DNA from: Lysobacter sp.
Lineage (GTDB): Bacteria; Pseudomonadota; Gammaproteobacteria; Xanthomonadales; Xanthomonadaceae
Assembly: GCA_027306995.1 (NCBI GenBank)
Contig: DAHUXS010000014.1
Span: 62,001-126,000 of the forward strand
Reading direction: 5' to 3'
Length of the DNA: 64,000 nt
Positions 1 through 12,160 of this stretch are shown piece by piece; position 1 is the stretch's first letter; the number at the start of each line of letters is the position of its first letter. The translations under genes were made by a program, and so were the position numbers. The notes under the pieces are model-generated. The model made no database searches, was not told where the DNA came from, and saw only the letters and a program-made list of their open reading frames with translations.

Positions 1-2190
1 GTGGTCGCGGACATCGCCCCCCGCGCGCAGGTCGAGCGTGCCCGGCTGGCCTTCATGCACCACGCTCAAGCCATCGGCGACGAAACCGCCGCGATCGTAC
101 TTCGCGCTGCCACGCACGTTGTCGAAGCGCAGGCCATATTCGCGATGCGCGAGCTTGGCCCCGTCCAGCGTGGCGATGCCATCGAGCTTGTAGGGCAGAT
201 CGTCGTGGAACGGCAGGAACAGGGTGAGGCTGGTGCGCGCCGGCCCGCCGACATCGAGTTGCGCGAATACCGATCCGAGATCCTTCTCCAGCGGGCTCTG
301 GCGCAGCATCTCCAGCATCTGCTTGGCGTCGCCATTGCCATCGGCCTTGACGGTCAACTCGGCCTTGTCGAAGCTGGGGATATCGGCCACCGCGTGGGTG
401 ACGTTGACGCCGGCGATGGTGCCATCGGTTTCGATGTGCATGCCAGCGCCGAGGAATTGCACATGCGTGAGCTTGCCGCGCAATTCGGGCCAGTCGGGCT
501 GGAACTTCAGCACCGCATCGCGGACGTCGGCATCGACTTCGAACAGGCCGCTGTTGTTGCGAAACGGCCAATCGTCGAGATCGCCGGACACGACTGCGTG
601 TGCGCGTTCGATATGGCCACCGACCAATGCCATGTTCAACCAGTCGACGGTCGCCTTCGGCATCATGTAGTTCACCCAGTAGCCGTGCGACGCCGTCACC
701 GGCGTCTGGCTGGTGACATCGGCGGCGATGCCGATCAGCGGGCGAGTGCCATCACCCTGCCAACGCAAGCCGCCGCGCGCATCCACCGAGACTTCAGGCG
801 ATGACAGGTGCAAGGCATCGGTGCCGAAACCGAAACCATCGCCATCGCGATACCAGACGATGTTGCCGTTGGGCTGGTATGTGTGCGGCACGCCGAAACC
901 GCTGGGCCAATCGAAGGTGAAACGACTCGTCGGGTCGAGCGCCAGCGCGCCACCATCGCGGTCACCGATCATGCGCCCGCTCACGCCGCTCACGCCCGGG
1001 GCATGGCCGACGGCGCGGAAGCCGACACGATCGGCGGTCGCGGTCACGCGCGGCTGGTCCGCGCTTCCGGCTAGGCGCACGTCACGCAGGCTGCCCTGCG
1101 GCTGCGCTTCCGTCAGCCAGCGCGCGAGTCCCGCGGGAACCCGGTCCGACAATGCCGCGATCGACGCCACCATCGGCAGATCGACGCGCGCCACGGCAGC
1201 CGAAAGACGATCGCCACCGGCAACGCTCAAGCCATCCAGCGTCTGCGTCGTACCCGCGCGGGTGATGGTGAGCGTCGGCACGTCCATGCGCCAATCCGTG
1301 CCGGAATGGCGATATCCGGCCAACCCTTGCACACGCTGCAACAGCACCGGCGTGGCAGTCGATCCCGGTGTGCTCGAACGCAACAGCACGTCGCTGAAAT
1401 CGCTGCGGCTGACCAGTTTCGTCACCCGGCGCGCGCCTACGTCCAGCCACGCCTCGCCGCTGCCATGGCCACCGGCCAGCGCGACGCCGAACAACTGCAG
1501 GAAGCCCTGGTAACCCTTGAGGTCGAGACCGCGGCTGCCGACATAGACGCGGCCGTCACCGCTGTGGCGATCGAAATCCATCGTGGCGAAGGTTGGCGTC
1601 GCGACGCCCTTCAGCCAGCCGCGCATGCCGACGCGCACGCGCGCGCCATTGACCTGCGTGCGCACGTCGATGCGCGGAATGTCGGCGTGCAATCCCAGCG
1701 AATGCGCATCCAGCGTCAGGCTGCCGCCGATCACCTGCAACTCGCCCAGCGGTTCGAGCGTGGTCAGCGGATCGCCACCATTGGTCTGCCCCGGCAATCC
1801 ACGCACATGCCAGGTGCCATCGTCGTCGCGCTGCAGGTTGACGTGGATGCCGCGCAGGCGCAGTTCGGTGAGGCGATTGCCCGGCAGCCAGCCGGTGTAC
1901 TGGGAGACCAGCAGCTCGGCATCGCCAAGCCGCAACGGATTGTCAGGCGAGCCGACGGTGAGATCGCGCAGCGACAACAAGGGACCACGACGCGTCCAAT
2001 GCGCATGCACGCTGGAGAACTGCACCGGGCGTCCGGCGCGTTCACTCAACCATGCGCGCACTTCATTCGGATGCTGTTCGATCCACGGCATCACCCGGCT
2101 CAACGCCGCGGTGAGCAACGCCAGCAACAACAGGCACACACCAATCGCGTAATAGAGCGATTTGCCCGCGAGGTGAATATGCCGCCGCAT
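1..2190 (-). CDS. yhdP: YhdP family (AsmA-like) envelope protein, 3' end outside window
   Basis: The minus-strand frame is open from an ATG at 2190 to the window edge, giving 730 codons; the C-terminus lies beyond position 1. An N-terminal membrane anchor (about residues 12-30, Leu/Ala rich) is followed by long beta-strand-like sequence typical of the DUF3971/AsmA-like YhdP family (about 1,250-1,300 aa in full). Family members are large inner-membrane proteins whose periplasmic body is thought to move phospholipid toward the outer membrane. The gene begins 12 bp after rng, and maf-rng-yhdP is the conserved enterobacterial and xanthomonad order, which supports the name more strongly than any single motif. 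The opposite strand also carries long open frames here, but these are GC-driven mirrors. Confidence 0.85.
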   Translation of the reverse strand, partial: MRRHIHLAGKSLYYAIGVCLLLLALLTAALSRVMPWIEQHPNEVRAWLSERAGRPVQFSSVHAHWTRRGPLLSLRDLTVGSPDNPLRLGDAELLVSQYTGWLPGNRLTELRLRGIHVNLQRDDDGTWHVRGLPGQTNGGDPLTTLEPLGELQVIGGSLTLDAHSLGLHADIPRIDVRTQVNGARVRVGMRGWLKGVATPTFATMDFDRHSGDGRVYVGSRGLDLKGYQGFLQLFGVALAGGHGSGEAWLDVGARRVTKLVSRSDFSDVLLRSSTPGSTATPVLLQRVQGLAGYRHSGTDWRMDVPTLTITRAGTTQTLDGLSVAGGDRLSAAVARVDLPMVASIAALSDRVPAGLARWLTEAQPQGSLRDVRLAGSADQPRVTATADRVGFRAVGHAPGVSGVSGRMIGDRDGGALALDPTSRFTFDWPSGFGVPHTYQPNGNIVWYRDGDGFGFGTDALHLSSPEVSVDARGGLRWQGDGTRPLIGIAADVTSQTPVTASHGYWVNYMMPKATVDWLNMALVGGHIERAHAVVSGDLDDWPFRNNSGLFEVDADVRDAVLKFQPDWPELRGKLTHVQFLGAGMHIETDGTIAGVNVTHAVADIPSFDKAELTVKADGNGDAKQMLEMLRQSPLEKDLGSVFAQLDVGGPARTSLTLFLPFHDDLPYKLDGIATLDGAKLAHREYGLRFDNVRGSAKYDRGGFVADGLSVVHEGQPGTLDLRAGGDVRDH

Positions 2191-2202
2191 CAGAACGGGG
2201 TC

Positions 2203-3693
2203 TTACAGCAGGACGACATCGTAGTGCTCCTGCACATACTGGTCGTCCTGCTGGAAGCGGATCGACTTGCCGAGGAATTCCTCGAGCTCGGCGACGGCGG
2301 TCGATTCTTCCTCGGTGATGCGATTGACCACCGTCGGCGACGCGATCACCAGCAGGCGCTCGGCATCGAACTGGCGCACGGCCCGGGTGATCTCGCGGAA
2401 GATTTCGTAGGTCACCGTTTCCGCGGTCTTCAGCGTGCCGCGACCATTGCAGGCCGGGCACGGTTCGCACAACTGGCGTTCCAGCGATTCCACCGTGCGC
2501 TTGCGCGTCATCTCGACCAGGCCGAGCGGCGAGAAATCGTAGACGGTGGTCTTGGCGTGGTCCTTCGACAGCGACTTCTCCAACATTCGCAGCACCTGGC
2601 GGCGATGCTCGGGATCGTGCATGTCGATGAAGTCGATGATGATGATGCCGCCGAGATTGCGCAGGCGCAGTTGCCGCGCCACCGCCTGCGCCGCTTCCAG
2701 GTTGGTTCGGTAGACGGTTTCCTCGAGCGTGCGCTGGCCAACGAAGCTGCCGGTGTTGACGTCGACCGTGGTCATCGCCTCGGTCTGGTCAATGACGAGG
2801 TAGCCGCCCGACTTCAATGGCACTTCCTTCTGCAGCGCGCGCTGGATCTCGTCCTCGACGCCGTAGAGATCGAAGATCGGACGCGCACCGCTGTAAAGCT
2901 CGATGCGTTCGGCCAGGCCCGGCATGTATTGCGCGGCGAACACCCGCAGCTTCTCGCAGGTTTCACGCGAATCGACCTTCACCTTCTCGACGTCGCGACG
3001 CATCAGGTCGCGCACGGCGCGCATCGGCAGGCTCAGGTCGTCGTAGATGCAGGTCCCCACCGGCGCGTTGCGCGCGCGCTCCTCGACCAGCCCCCACACC
3101 CGCGACAGATAGGCGATGTCTTCGGCCAGTGCCTCGGCCGGCTGTCCTTCGGCATTGGTGCGGATGATGAAACCGGAACCGCCGGTCATCGCCAGCTCGC
3201 TGACCAAGCCCTTCAATCGCGCGCGTTCGGCATCGTCCTCGATGCGGGCCGACACCCCGACCACCTTCGACTGCGGCAACATCACCAGGTAGCGCGACGG
3301 CACGCTCAGCTGCATCGTCAAACGCGCACCCTTGCTGCCGATCGGGTCCTTGACCACCTGCACCACGATGTCCTGGCCATCGCGCAGCAGCTCGGTGATC
3401 GGTCGGGTCGGAGGCGCCGGGGTTTCCGCCGCGGTGGCGCCGTCTTCGTTCGGGATCGCCGGCATCGCCCGCAGGATGTCGTTGGCGTGCAGGAAGGCCG
3501 CGCGCGCCAGGCCGATGTCGACGAAGGCCGCCTGCATCCCCGGCATCACCCGCTGGACCTTGCCCTTGTAGATGTTGCCGACCACGCCGCGGCGCCAGCC
3601 GCGTTCGATGTGCAACTCCTGCAGCATGCCGTTCTCGACCACGGCGACGCGGGTTTCGCGCGGAGTGACGTTGACCAGGATCTCTTCGGTCAT
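2203..3693 (-). CDS. rng: ribonuclease G
   Basis: A 496-aa endoribonuclease of the RNase E/G family (E. coli RNase G is 489 aa), acting in 16S rRNA 5' maturation and mRNA decay. The start is [15 protein letters not shown], exactly as in the family. An S1-like RNA-binding segment follows ([19 protein letters not shown], about residues 38-60). The catalytic DNase-I-like domain has the Mg-binding VDVNTGSF motif near residue 307, and the Zn-link cysteines lie in [12 protein letters not shown] near residue 408. The long unstructured C-terminal scaffold of RNase E is absent, which separates this from rne. The ATG overlaps the maf stop (ATGA), so translation is probably coupled. The frame is open further upstream, but that part lies inside maf. 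Confidence 0.96.
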   Translation of the reverse strand: MTEEILVNVTPRETRVAVVENGMLQELHIERGWRRGVVGNIYKGKVQRVMPGMQAAFVDIGLARAAFLHANDILRAMPAIPNEDGATAAETPAPPTRPITELLRDGQDIVVQVVKDPIGSKGARLTMQLSVPSRYLVMLPQSKVVGVSARIEDDAERARLKGLVSELAMTGGSGFIIRTNAEGQPAEALAEDIAYLSRVWGLVEERARNAPVGTCIYDDLSLPMRAVRDLMRRDVEKVKVDSRETCEKLRVFAAQYMPGLAERIELYSGARPIFDLYGVEDEIQRALQKEVPLKSGGYLVIDQTEAMTTVDVNTGSFVGQRTLEETVYRTNLEAAQAVARQLRLRNLGGIIIIDFIDMHDPEHRRQVLRMLEKSLSKDHAKTTVYDFSPLGLVEMTRKRTVESLERQLCEPCPACNGRGTLKTAETVTYEIFREITRAVRQFDAERLLVIASPTVVNRITEEESTAVAELEEFLGKSIRFQQDDQYVQEHYDVVLL

Positions 3694-4259
3694 GGCCAGA
3701 CTCCCGCTTGCGCCAACAGACGTGATGTTTCCGCCAGCGGAAGACCCATCACCCCGCTGTGGCTGCCATCGAGATGGGTGATGAAGACTTGCGCCGCACC
3801 CTGGATGCCGTAGGCGCCAGCCTTGCCCTGCCACTCGCCGGTGTCGAGATACCAGTCGAGTACGGTCGCCGGAAGTTCGCCGAACGTGACCGTCGATTTC
3901 GACACTGCCTGCAACTCCCGGGAGGCGGACACCAGCCACACGGCGGAAATCACCGTATGCGGGCGACCGGCGAGCAGTTGCAACATGCGGGCGGCATCAT
4001 CGCGATCGACAGGCTTGCCGAAGACGATGTCGTCCAGCACCACTTCGGTATCGGCGGCGAGCACCCAGGCATCGCGCTGTCCGGAGAGTTGCAGCAACCC
4101 GGCGCCGGCCTTTTCGCGAGCGACGCGGCGGACGTAATCCTCCGGCGGCTCGCCTTCGACGCGGACTTCGGGAACGTCGAGATCGAGCACGCCGAATGCC
4201 AGCCCCAGACGGGCCAACAGTTCCGACCGGCGAGGGGAGCGCGAGGCAAGATGCAGCAT
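3690..4259 (-). CDS. maf: Maf family nucleoside triphosphate pyrophosphatase
   Basis: A 189-aa protein starting [15 protein letters not shown], the family signature that forms the phosphate-binding loop. Maf proteins hydrolyse non-canonical or excess NTPs to NMP plus PPi; the YhdE branch prefers dTTP and UTP. The central [16 protein letters not shown] segment (about residues 70-85) carries the catalytic Asp, and [11 protein letters not shown] sits near residue 150. The ATG at 4259 was chosen because the conserved N-terminus begins there, although the frame stays open upstream. It is the first gene of maf-rng-yhdP and overlaps rng by 4 bp. Confidence 0.94.
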   Translation of the reverse strand: MLHLASRSPRRSELLARLGLAFGVLDLDVPEVRVEGEPPEDYVRRVAREKAGAGLLQLSGQRDAWVLAADTEVVLDDIVFGKPVDRDDAARMLQLLAGRPHTVISAVWLVSASRELQAVSKSTVTFGELPATVLDWYLDTGEWQGKAGAYGIQGAAQVFITHLDGSHSGVMGLPLAETSRLLAQAGVWP

Positions 4260-4400
4260 GGTGCAAGGATACCGTGCGAGGGCCGCCCAGCCTCCCCCGG
4301 CGGCTGAACACCGGGCAACATTTCCGGGCCATCCAACCCCGTCGCGAATCACTACCCGTTAACCAGTCATGTACCAACGTGAACTTTTCAGGAGCCCACC

Positions 4401-5138
4401 ATGCGTCCGTTTCGCCCGCTCGCACTTTCCCTCGCCCTTGCCGCCCTTGTTCCCATGACTCTCGACGCCCAGTCCACCCCGCAAGCCACCATCGCCAACA
4501 GCGACGGCACCCTGCTCTCGGTCTCTGCCGACGGCTCTTCCAAGCGCGTCCCCGACGTGGCGACGATCTCGACCGGCGTGGTCACCCGCGCCGCCGATGC
4601 CAACGCCGCGATGCGCGATAACGCCAACCAGATGACCAAGGTGATGGCCGCCATCAAGGCCGCCGGCGTCGCCGAGCGCGACATCCAGACCAGCGGCGTG
4701 AACCTCAATCCGAACTACAACTACACGCCCAACAAGCCGCCGAAGATCACCGGCTACGAGGCACGCAATACCGTCAGCGTGAAGGTGCGCGATATCGCCA
4801 AGCTCGGCAAGGTGATGGACAGCCTGGTCGCGGCCGGCGCCAACGATCTCAACGGCCCGTCGTTCGAAGTCGACAAGCCGGACGAGGCCTATGACGAGGC
4901 ACGCCGTGGCGCGCTGGAGAAGGCGCAGGCGCGTGCGGAGATGTACGCCAAGGCGCTGGGCCTGCGCGTGCGCCGGATCGTCAGCATCGACGAGAGCGGG
5001 TCGAGCTTCCCGCGCCCGATCCCGATGATGGCGATGAAGGCGATGGCAGCAGCGGCACCGGCGGCCGACACCGAAGTCTCGCCCGGCGAAGCCAACCTCT
5101 CGGCACACCTCAACGTGGTGTTCGAGCTGGGGCGCTAA
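4401..5138 (+). CDS. SIMPL (DUF541) domain periplasmic protein
   Basis: A 245-aa protein with an N-terminal signal peptide (MRPFRPLALSLALAALVP, probable cleavage after LDAQS). The body matches the SIMPL/DUF541 family (E. coli YggE-like): ISVSADGSSKRVPDVATISTGV-type start, repeated Ala-rich helices and the VKVRDIAKLGKVMDSLVAAGAN segment near residue 135. Family members are periplasmic or outer-membrane associated and have been linked to oxidative stress, but no enzymatic activity is established. A GGAG ribosome site lies just upstream of the ATG. The gene stands alone, divergent from maf, with a terminator-like hairpin behind it. Confidence 0.85.
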   Translation: MRPFRPLALSLALAALVPMTLDAQSTPQATIANSDGTLLSVSADGSSKRVPDVATISTGVVTRAADANAAMRDNANQMTKVMAAIKAAGVAERDIQTSGVNLNPNYNYTPNKPPKITGYEARNTVSVKVRDIAKLGKVMDSLVAAGANDLNGPSFEVDKPDEAYDEARRGALEKAQARAEMYAKALGLRVRRIVSIDESGSSFPRPIPMMAMKAMAAAAPAADTEVSPGEANLSAHLNVVFELGR

Positions 5139-5152
5139 GTCCGCGCATGGCA

Positions 5153-5177
5153 GCGGGTGGCCGGTTGCGCCACCCGC
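5153..5177 (+). terminator. hairpin after the SIMPL gene
   Basis: A 9-bp perfect stem (GCGGGTGGC / GCCACCCGC) with a 7-nt loop starts 14 bp after the stop. The T-tract behind it is poor, so termination is plausible rather than certain. Confidence 0.5.
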
Positions 5178-5208
5178 TTACGTTCCCTTGCAAGCAGTCG
5201 ATTGATCG

Positions 5209-5227
5209 GCGCACTGTCGAAGTGCGC
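5209..5227. repeat. inverted repeat upstream of the TonB-like gene
   Basis: GCGCACT-GTCGA-AGTGCGC, perfect 7-bp arms, about 70 bp before the start codon at 5295. It could be an operator or an mRNA leader hairpin. No regulator for it can be named from the window. Confidence 0.35.
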
Positions 5228-5294
5228 GACCTCCAACCCCGTTGTCGCGCGTCGCGCGTTGTAGTCCACAGGCTCAACAAACCGGAGGTGGATC

Positions 5295-6008
5295 ATGCAG
5301 TCGCAAACGCTCGCGTTGTCCCGCGCCACGGCCCTGCAACAGGACGATCGGCTCGATTTCGCCCGCATCGGCGCCTTCAGCGCCGTCATCGCCATCCACG
5401 TGATCGCCGCCGGATTGCTGCTCGCGCCGACGCGCATTCCCGATCCCGGACGCATCGAGCAACGCACGCCAATCATCATTGTCCTGCCCGCGACGCCCCC
5501 GCCCCCGCTGGTTCCGGTCGAAGTGACCCATCGTCCACCGCGGATGACGCCTGATCCCGTGACACGACCGCCCACGGTGACTCCGCCGACCGGGACGAAC
5601 ACCGCGACCGCCAGCAGCGACGCGCCTCCGATCGCCGCCAGCGCAAGTTCGACATCGAGTACGGTGGTCGCGAGCGGCGGCGGCACGACCGAAGGTGCGG
5701 TTGAGCCGAAGACCGAGGTCCCGACGTTACGCGGATCGCAACTCGCCTATGCGAGCGCACCCGCACCCGTCTATCCGCGCAACGCCCTTCGCGATGGCAT
5801 CGAAGGCACGGTGGTCCTGGAAGTGACCGTGGACGAGAACGGCAAGCCGATCGATGTCGTGATCGCGACCAGCAGCGGCTCGCGCGAACTCGATCGCGCC
5901 GCGCGCGAACAGGTGTTGCGTGCATGGCGCTTCCAGCCGGCGATGCAGAACGGCCATGCCGTGCGCGCGATCGGCCGGGTGCCGGTGAACTTCACGCTCA
6001 ATCGCTGA
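5295..6008 (+). CDS. energy transducer TonB family protein
   Basis: A 237-aa protein with the classic TonB layout: a short cytoplasmic N-terminus, one membrane helix (about residues 26-46), a Pro/Thr-rich periplasmic spacer (about 55-100) and a C-terminal TonB domain (about 145-235) with YPRNALRDGIEGTVVLEV and AWRFQPA. TonB couples the proton-motive force, via ExbB/ExbD, to outer-membrane receptors. No exbBD lies beside it, so it may be one of several TonB paralogues; the Oar-like receptor at 28-31 kb is a possible client. A strong GGAGGTGG site precedes the ATG at 5295. Confidence 0.9.
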   Translation: MQSQTLALSRATALQQDDRLDFARIGAFSAVIAIHVIAAGLLLAPTRIPDPGRIEQRTPIIIVLPATPPPPLVPVEVTHRPPRMTPDPVTRPPTVTPPTGTNTATASSDAPPIAASASSTSSTVVASGGGTTEGAVEPKTEVPTLRGSQLAYASAPAPVYPRNALRDGIEGTVVLEVTVDENGKPIDVVIATSSGSRELDRAAREQVLRAWRFQPAMQNGHAVRAIGRVPVNFTLNR

Positions 6009-6015
6009 GGGGTGG

Positions 6016-6050
6016 CACGCGCTGGCTCGACGCATGGCCAGCGCGTGTTT
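6016..6050. terminator. hairpin between the convergent TonB-like gene and rlmH
   Basis: An 11-bp perfect stem (CACGCGCTGGC / GCCAGCGCGTG) with a 10-nt loop and a short T stretch, in the 41-bp gap between convergent genes. It probably ends the tonB-type transcript. Confidence 0.6.
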
Positions 6051-6520
6051 CATGCACGGTGGTACGGGTGATTCCCCAGGATCGACACCGCGCGATACAG
6101 TTGCTCCGCCACCAGCAAGCGCACCAGCATGTGCGGCAACGTCAGCGGTCCCAATGACCAGTGCTCGTCGGCGCGCGCGATGACGTCGGCAGCGTGCCCT
6201 TCCGGTCCGCCGATCAGGAAAACGAGATCGCGCCCCTGCCCGCGCCAGTGTTCCATGCGCTGCGCCAGCTGTTCCGAACTATGGGCCTTGCCGCGTCCGT
6301 CGAGCGCGACCACCCAGGTGCCGCGCGGAATCGCCGCCAGCACGCGGGCGCCTTCATCGCCCATCGCGCGCGCGGCATCGCGACCCTTGCCACGTACACC
6401 GGGCTCGACCTCCACCAGTTCCAGTGGAAGTCCATGCAGCAATCGTTTCTGGTAATCGGCGAATCCCTGCGCAACCCACGCGGGCGCGTGTTCGCCGACG
6501 GCGATCAGTTTCGCCTTCAA
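6050..6520 (-). CDS. rlmH: 23S rRNA (pseudouridine1915-N3)-methyltransferase RlmH
   Basis: A 156-aa SPOUT-fold methyltransferase that methylates pseudouridine 1915 in helix 69 of 23S rRNA using SAM. It shows the family start ([14 protein letters not shown]), the SAM-binding knot [13 protein letters not shown] (about residues 100-112) and the conserved C-terminal LGNHPYHRA. Length matches E. coli (155 aa). The start codon is TTG at 6520 and overlaps the TGA of rsfS as TTGA, implying coupled translation. It is the last gene of the leuS-lptE-holA-nadD-rsfS-rlmH run. Confidence 0.96.
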   Translation of the reverse strand: MKAKLIAVGEHAPAWVAQGFADYQKRLLHGLPLELVEVEPGVRGKGRDAARAMGDEGARVLAAIPRGTWVVALDGRGKAHSSEQLAQRMEHWRGQGRDLVFLIGGPEGHAADVIARADEHWSLGPLTLPHMLVRLLVAEQLYRAVSILGNHPYHRA

Positions 6521-6915
6521 GCAGACTCGGAGGGCGGCTCGTCACCGACCGTCCACAGACGTTCCAGCGCGTAGAACTCGCGCACGCGCGGCAGCATCAC
6601 GTGGGCCACCACGTCGCCGAGATCGACCAGCACCCACTCGGCCTCGCGCTCGCCTTCGACGCCCAACGGTTGGCAATCGAGCTTCTTCGCCTCGCGCACC
6701 ACTTCGTCGGCAATCGACTTGACGTGGCGCGTCGACGTGCCCGAGGCGATCACCAGGTAATCGCAGACGCTGGTCTTGCCGCGGACGTCGATCTCGACGA
6801 TGTCGTTGGCCTTGAGGTTCTCGACCGCGGTGCGGACGTGCTTGAGCAGAACATCCACCGGTGGCGGCGGATTGGGGAGCTGGGTCTTGATGACGTGCGC
6901 TTGATTGTTGGCCAA
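6517..6915 (-). CDS. rsfS: ribosome silencing factor RsfS
   Basis: A 132-aa protein of the RsfS/Iojap family, which binds L14 on the 50S subunit and blocks subunit joining in stationary phase. The signature is [35 protein letters not shown], about residues 36-70. No ATG lies at the conserved N-terminus. I place the start at TTG 6915 (reads [14 protein letters not shown]) because GGAAG sits 7 nt upstream and the length fits the family. The frame stays open upstream into nadD, which is a GC artefact. It overlaps rlmH by 4 bp and follows nadD by 28 bp. Confidence 0.92.
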   Translation of the reverse strand: MANNQAHVIKTQLPNPPPPVDVLLKHVRTAVENLKANDIVEIDVRGKTSVCDYLVIASGTSTRHVKSIADEVVREAKKLDCQPLGVEGEREAEWVLVDLGDVVAHVMLPRVREFYALERLWTVGDEPPSESA

Positions 6916-6943
6916 AGTCGGGCTTCCGGGGACTCGGGGCGAA

Positions 6944-7627
6944 TTATAAATGTCCGGACGGCGGGGTCGCAGCTGTCCCCATACAGGCGGCCCCATACAG
7001 ACAATTCCGGGCGATATAGCCGGCGACCGCGGGCGGCACCCAGTCCCGCCAGGGCTCGCTTGCGGCAATGCGCCGGCGCAGCTCGGTGGCCGATTCCGGC
7101 GTGGCTGGCTGGCGCAGGCGGAGGGCCAGCCCGACGGGCGCGCCGTGCAGGGCCTGGGCGGATGCGGTGAAACGCGAGCCGAACTCCGCCGCCAGCTCCG
7201 GCGACATCGCCGCGTCCAGGTCGAAGCCGGGTCGTTCGGCGATGACGAAATGCGCGAGCTTCGGCAACTCCCGCCATTCCTTCCAGGTCGGCAGGCCGAG
7301 GAAACTGTCGGCACCGACCAGCAGCGCCAGCGGCGCGCGATCGCCGATTTGCACGCGCAATTCGCGCAGGGTATCGATGGTCCAGGATGGCGTGTCACGA
7401 CGCAGCTCGCGCACGTCGACATCGATGTTTTTGAGGTCGGCGACCGCCAGCTCGCACATCCGTGCGCGATCGACAGCGGCCGCGGACGTGGGCCCCTTGT
7501 GCGGCGGATCGCGTGCCGGCAGCAGCGATACCTCGGCATGCAACACATCGCGCGCATGCAGTGCCACCGCGAGATGGCCGTTGTGGATCGGGTCGAAGGT
7601 GCCGCCGTAGAGGATGCGCAGCGTCAC
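6944..7627 (-). CDS. nadD: nicotinate-nucleotide adenylyltransferase NadD
   Basis: A 227-aa nucleotidyltransferase that converts nicotinate mononucleotide and ATP to deamido-NAD. It carries the (H/T)xGH motif in [12 protein letters not shown] (residues 8-19), [17 protein letters not shown] near residue 100 and the C-terminal [22 protein letters not shown] helix. The start codon is GTG at 7627, one base past the holA stop. The last ~15 residues after the conserved end are probably disordered. Cytosolic; part of the leuS-to-rlmH operon. nadC, an earlier step of the same pathway, lies at 36.5 kb. Confidence 0.95.
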   Translation of the reverse strand: MTLRILYGGTFDPIHNGHLAVALHARDVLHAEVSLLPARDPPHKGPTSAAAVDRARMCELAVADLKNIDVDVRELRRDTPSWTIDTLRELRVQIGDRAPLALLVGADSFLGLPTWKEWRELPKLAHFVIAERPGFDLDAAMSPELAAEFGSRFTASAQALHGAPVGLALRLRQPATPESATELRRRIAASEPWRDWVPPAVAGYIARNCLYGAACMGTAATPPSGHL

Positions 7628-7628
7628 G

Positions 7629-8669
7629 TCAGGCGTGTGCGGTGATCAGCTTGAATGCACGCGGCTCGGCGACCGCCAGCAGCACGCGTTCCAGCAACTG
7701 CCAGGGATCGCCCGGCGCGCGCCCCTTCGACGCGCGATCGACCCGGCCGATTTCGGCGAGCAATGCATCCCAATGCCCCGCCGCATGGCGACCCAGCGCG
7801 CGCTTGTATACCGCCTGCTTGCTGTCCCAGACGCGCTGCGCCTTGAACTCCGCCATCAGGTTGCCGCCGCGCGCCTGCACCCGCGACAACGCGGCGAGGC
7901 GCTGCAACTCCATCACCACCATGCCGAGCAAGGCCGGCACGGCCAATCCTTCCGCACGCAACGTCGCCAGCATGCGCGTCACCTGCGCCGGCTGTCCGAC
8001 CAGTGCGGCATCGACCAGGCGGAACACGTCGAAACGCGCGGCATCGGCGACCAGCGCGTCCATCCGTTCGGTGCTCAGCACTTCGCCGGGATCGACCAGC
8101 AGCGCGAGCTTGTCGATTTCCTGCGCTGCCGCCAGCAGATTGCCTTCGGTACGCCCGGCCAGGTGTTCCACGGCATCACGATCGGCCTGCACGCCGCGCA
8201 TGCGCAGGCGGCGCTCGATCCACTCGCTCCATTCGTGCGGCTTCACCGGCCATGCGATCGCGATATGTCCAATGCGGGCGATGGCTTCGCTCCACTTGCC
8301 GGCGTGCGCCTTGCTCCATTCGTTGGCGGTCACCAGCAGGATGGTGTCGGCCGGCGGATCGGCACAAAACGCCGAAATCACTTCGGCGCCATCCTTGCCC
8401 GGCTTGCCGGTCGGCAGTCGCAAATCGATCAGCCGCAACCGGCTGAACAATCCCATCGCCTGGAAACTCGCGCTGACCTCATCCCAGTCGAAGCTGCGAT
8501 CGTCGGCCTCGAAGACTTCGCGCTCGGTGCAGCCATCGGCACGCGCTTTCGCCCGGACGGCATCGGCGGCTTCCAGGACCAGCAACGGCTCGGCACCGGC
8601 AATCAGATAGGCCGGGCGCAACGGTTCGCGTTCGAGCTGTGCTGCCAGTCGGTCGGGCTTGAGTTCCAC
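7629..8669 (-). CDS. holA: DNA polymerase III subunit delta
   Basis: A 346-aa clamp-loader subunit; HolA (delta) opens the beta clamp. The N-terminus reads ELKPDRLAAQLEREPLRPAYLIAGAEPLL, with a degenerate P-loop as normal for delta. The central IDLRLPTGKPGKDG and LAGRTEGNLLAAAQEIDKLALL (about residue 165) are typical. Length agrees with the family (about 340 aa). The GTG at 8669 is chosen because the conserved N-terminus begins there. It follows lptE by 22 bp, the usual gammaproteobacterial lptE-holA pair. Confidence 0.95.
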   Translation of the reverse strand: MELKPDRLAAQLEREPLRPAYLIAGAEPLLVLEAADAVRAKARADGCTEREVFEADDRSFDWDEVSASFQAMGLFSRLRLIDLRLPTGKPGKDGAEVISAFCADPPADTILLVTANEWSKAHAGKWSEAIARIGHIAIAWPVKPHEWSEWIERRLRMRGVQADRDAVEHLAGRTEGNLLAAAQEIDKLALLVDPGEVLSTERMDALVADAARFDVFRLVDAALVGQPAQVTRMLATLRAEGLAVPALLGMVVMELQRLAALSRVQARGGNLMAEFKAQRVWDSKQAVYKRALGRHAAGHWDALLAEIGRVDRASKGRAPGDPWQLLERVLLAVAEPRAFKLITAHA

Positions 8670-8691
8670 TCGGTCCTGCCGGGGGCGCCGG

Positions 8692-9216
8692 TTACTGGCC
8701 TTGGCGGTTGATCTTGCGCGAGACCGCGTCGATCCGGCGCATCACCGACGAGGCCATGTCGCGGCGCATTTCTTTCGCCAGCAATTCGTGTTCGCTGGCC
8801 TTGCCGACGGCATCGGCCGCGGGCGCGACGTAATCGCGGGTGAGTTCGATCGCCTGCTGCGGCACCACGTCCTTGCCGTTGGCCCCGCGCAGGGCAAAGA
8901 TCACCGCGTAGCGCAGGCTGAACTCCTGGGCACGGCCGTATTGGTCGAGCGAGATCGGGATATCGCCCCAGCGCTCGGAAATCACTTCCAGCGTCGCCAC
9001 GCCGACCGACTCCTTGGGATCGGCTGGCACCGCGCCCGCGCGCGTCATCGATTCCGACAGCATTTCCGCCAGCGGACTGTAGGGATCCGCGCTGACAACG
9101 CGCACCGGGCCGAGGTCGGACGGCAACTGCACCGCATCGCGCAGATGGAATCCACAGCCGGACAGGGCCAGGGCAAGCACGGATACAACGAACACGGAAA
9201 CAGCCGGTTTCTTCAT
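8692..9216 (-). CDS. lptE: LPS-assembly lipoprotein LptE
   Basis: A 174-aa lipoprotein with signal MKKPAVSVFVVSVLALALSGC; the lipobox LSGC puts the lipidated Cys at residue 21. LptE plugs the LptD barrel and receives LPS at the outer membrane. The mature part begins GFHLRDAVQLPSDLGPVRVV, a typical LptE opening (GFxLR). The ATG at 9216 was picked because the signal peptide starts there; the frame is open upstream. It sits between leuS and holA, the conserved LptE position. Confidence 0.93.
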   Translation of the reverse strand: MKKPAVSVFVVSVLALALSGCGFHLRDAVQLPSDLGPVRVVSADPYSPLAEMLSESMTRAGAVPADPKESVGVATLEVISERWGDIPISLDQYGRAQEFSLRYAVIFALRGANGKDVVPQQAIELTRDYVAPAADAVGKASEHELLAKEMRRDMASSVMRRIDAVSRKINRQGQ

Positions 9217-9296
9217 GGGCTCGGGATCGCGATGCGGTCGGGAGGCGCCAGTGTAGCGCCGCGACCGGGAACGGGCTCTAAAGGCCGGGTGTCCGG

Positions 9297-12080
<2,784 letters not shown>

Positions 12081-12160
12081 TCAGACTACCGCAGTGCAGC
12101 ACCGGCGTCATGCCAAAGCCCGATATGCCAACATCGAAGCACTCCCCGGGGACCACCGCC

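Noticed and set aside
1306-3813. Long plus-strand open frame (835 codons) opposite yhdP and rng
   Set aside because: GC-rich third positions keep the antisense frame open; the composition is His/Arg/Ala-rich with no domains, while the minus strand has clear family matches.
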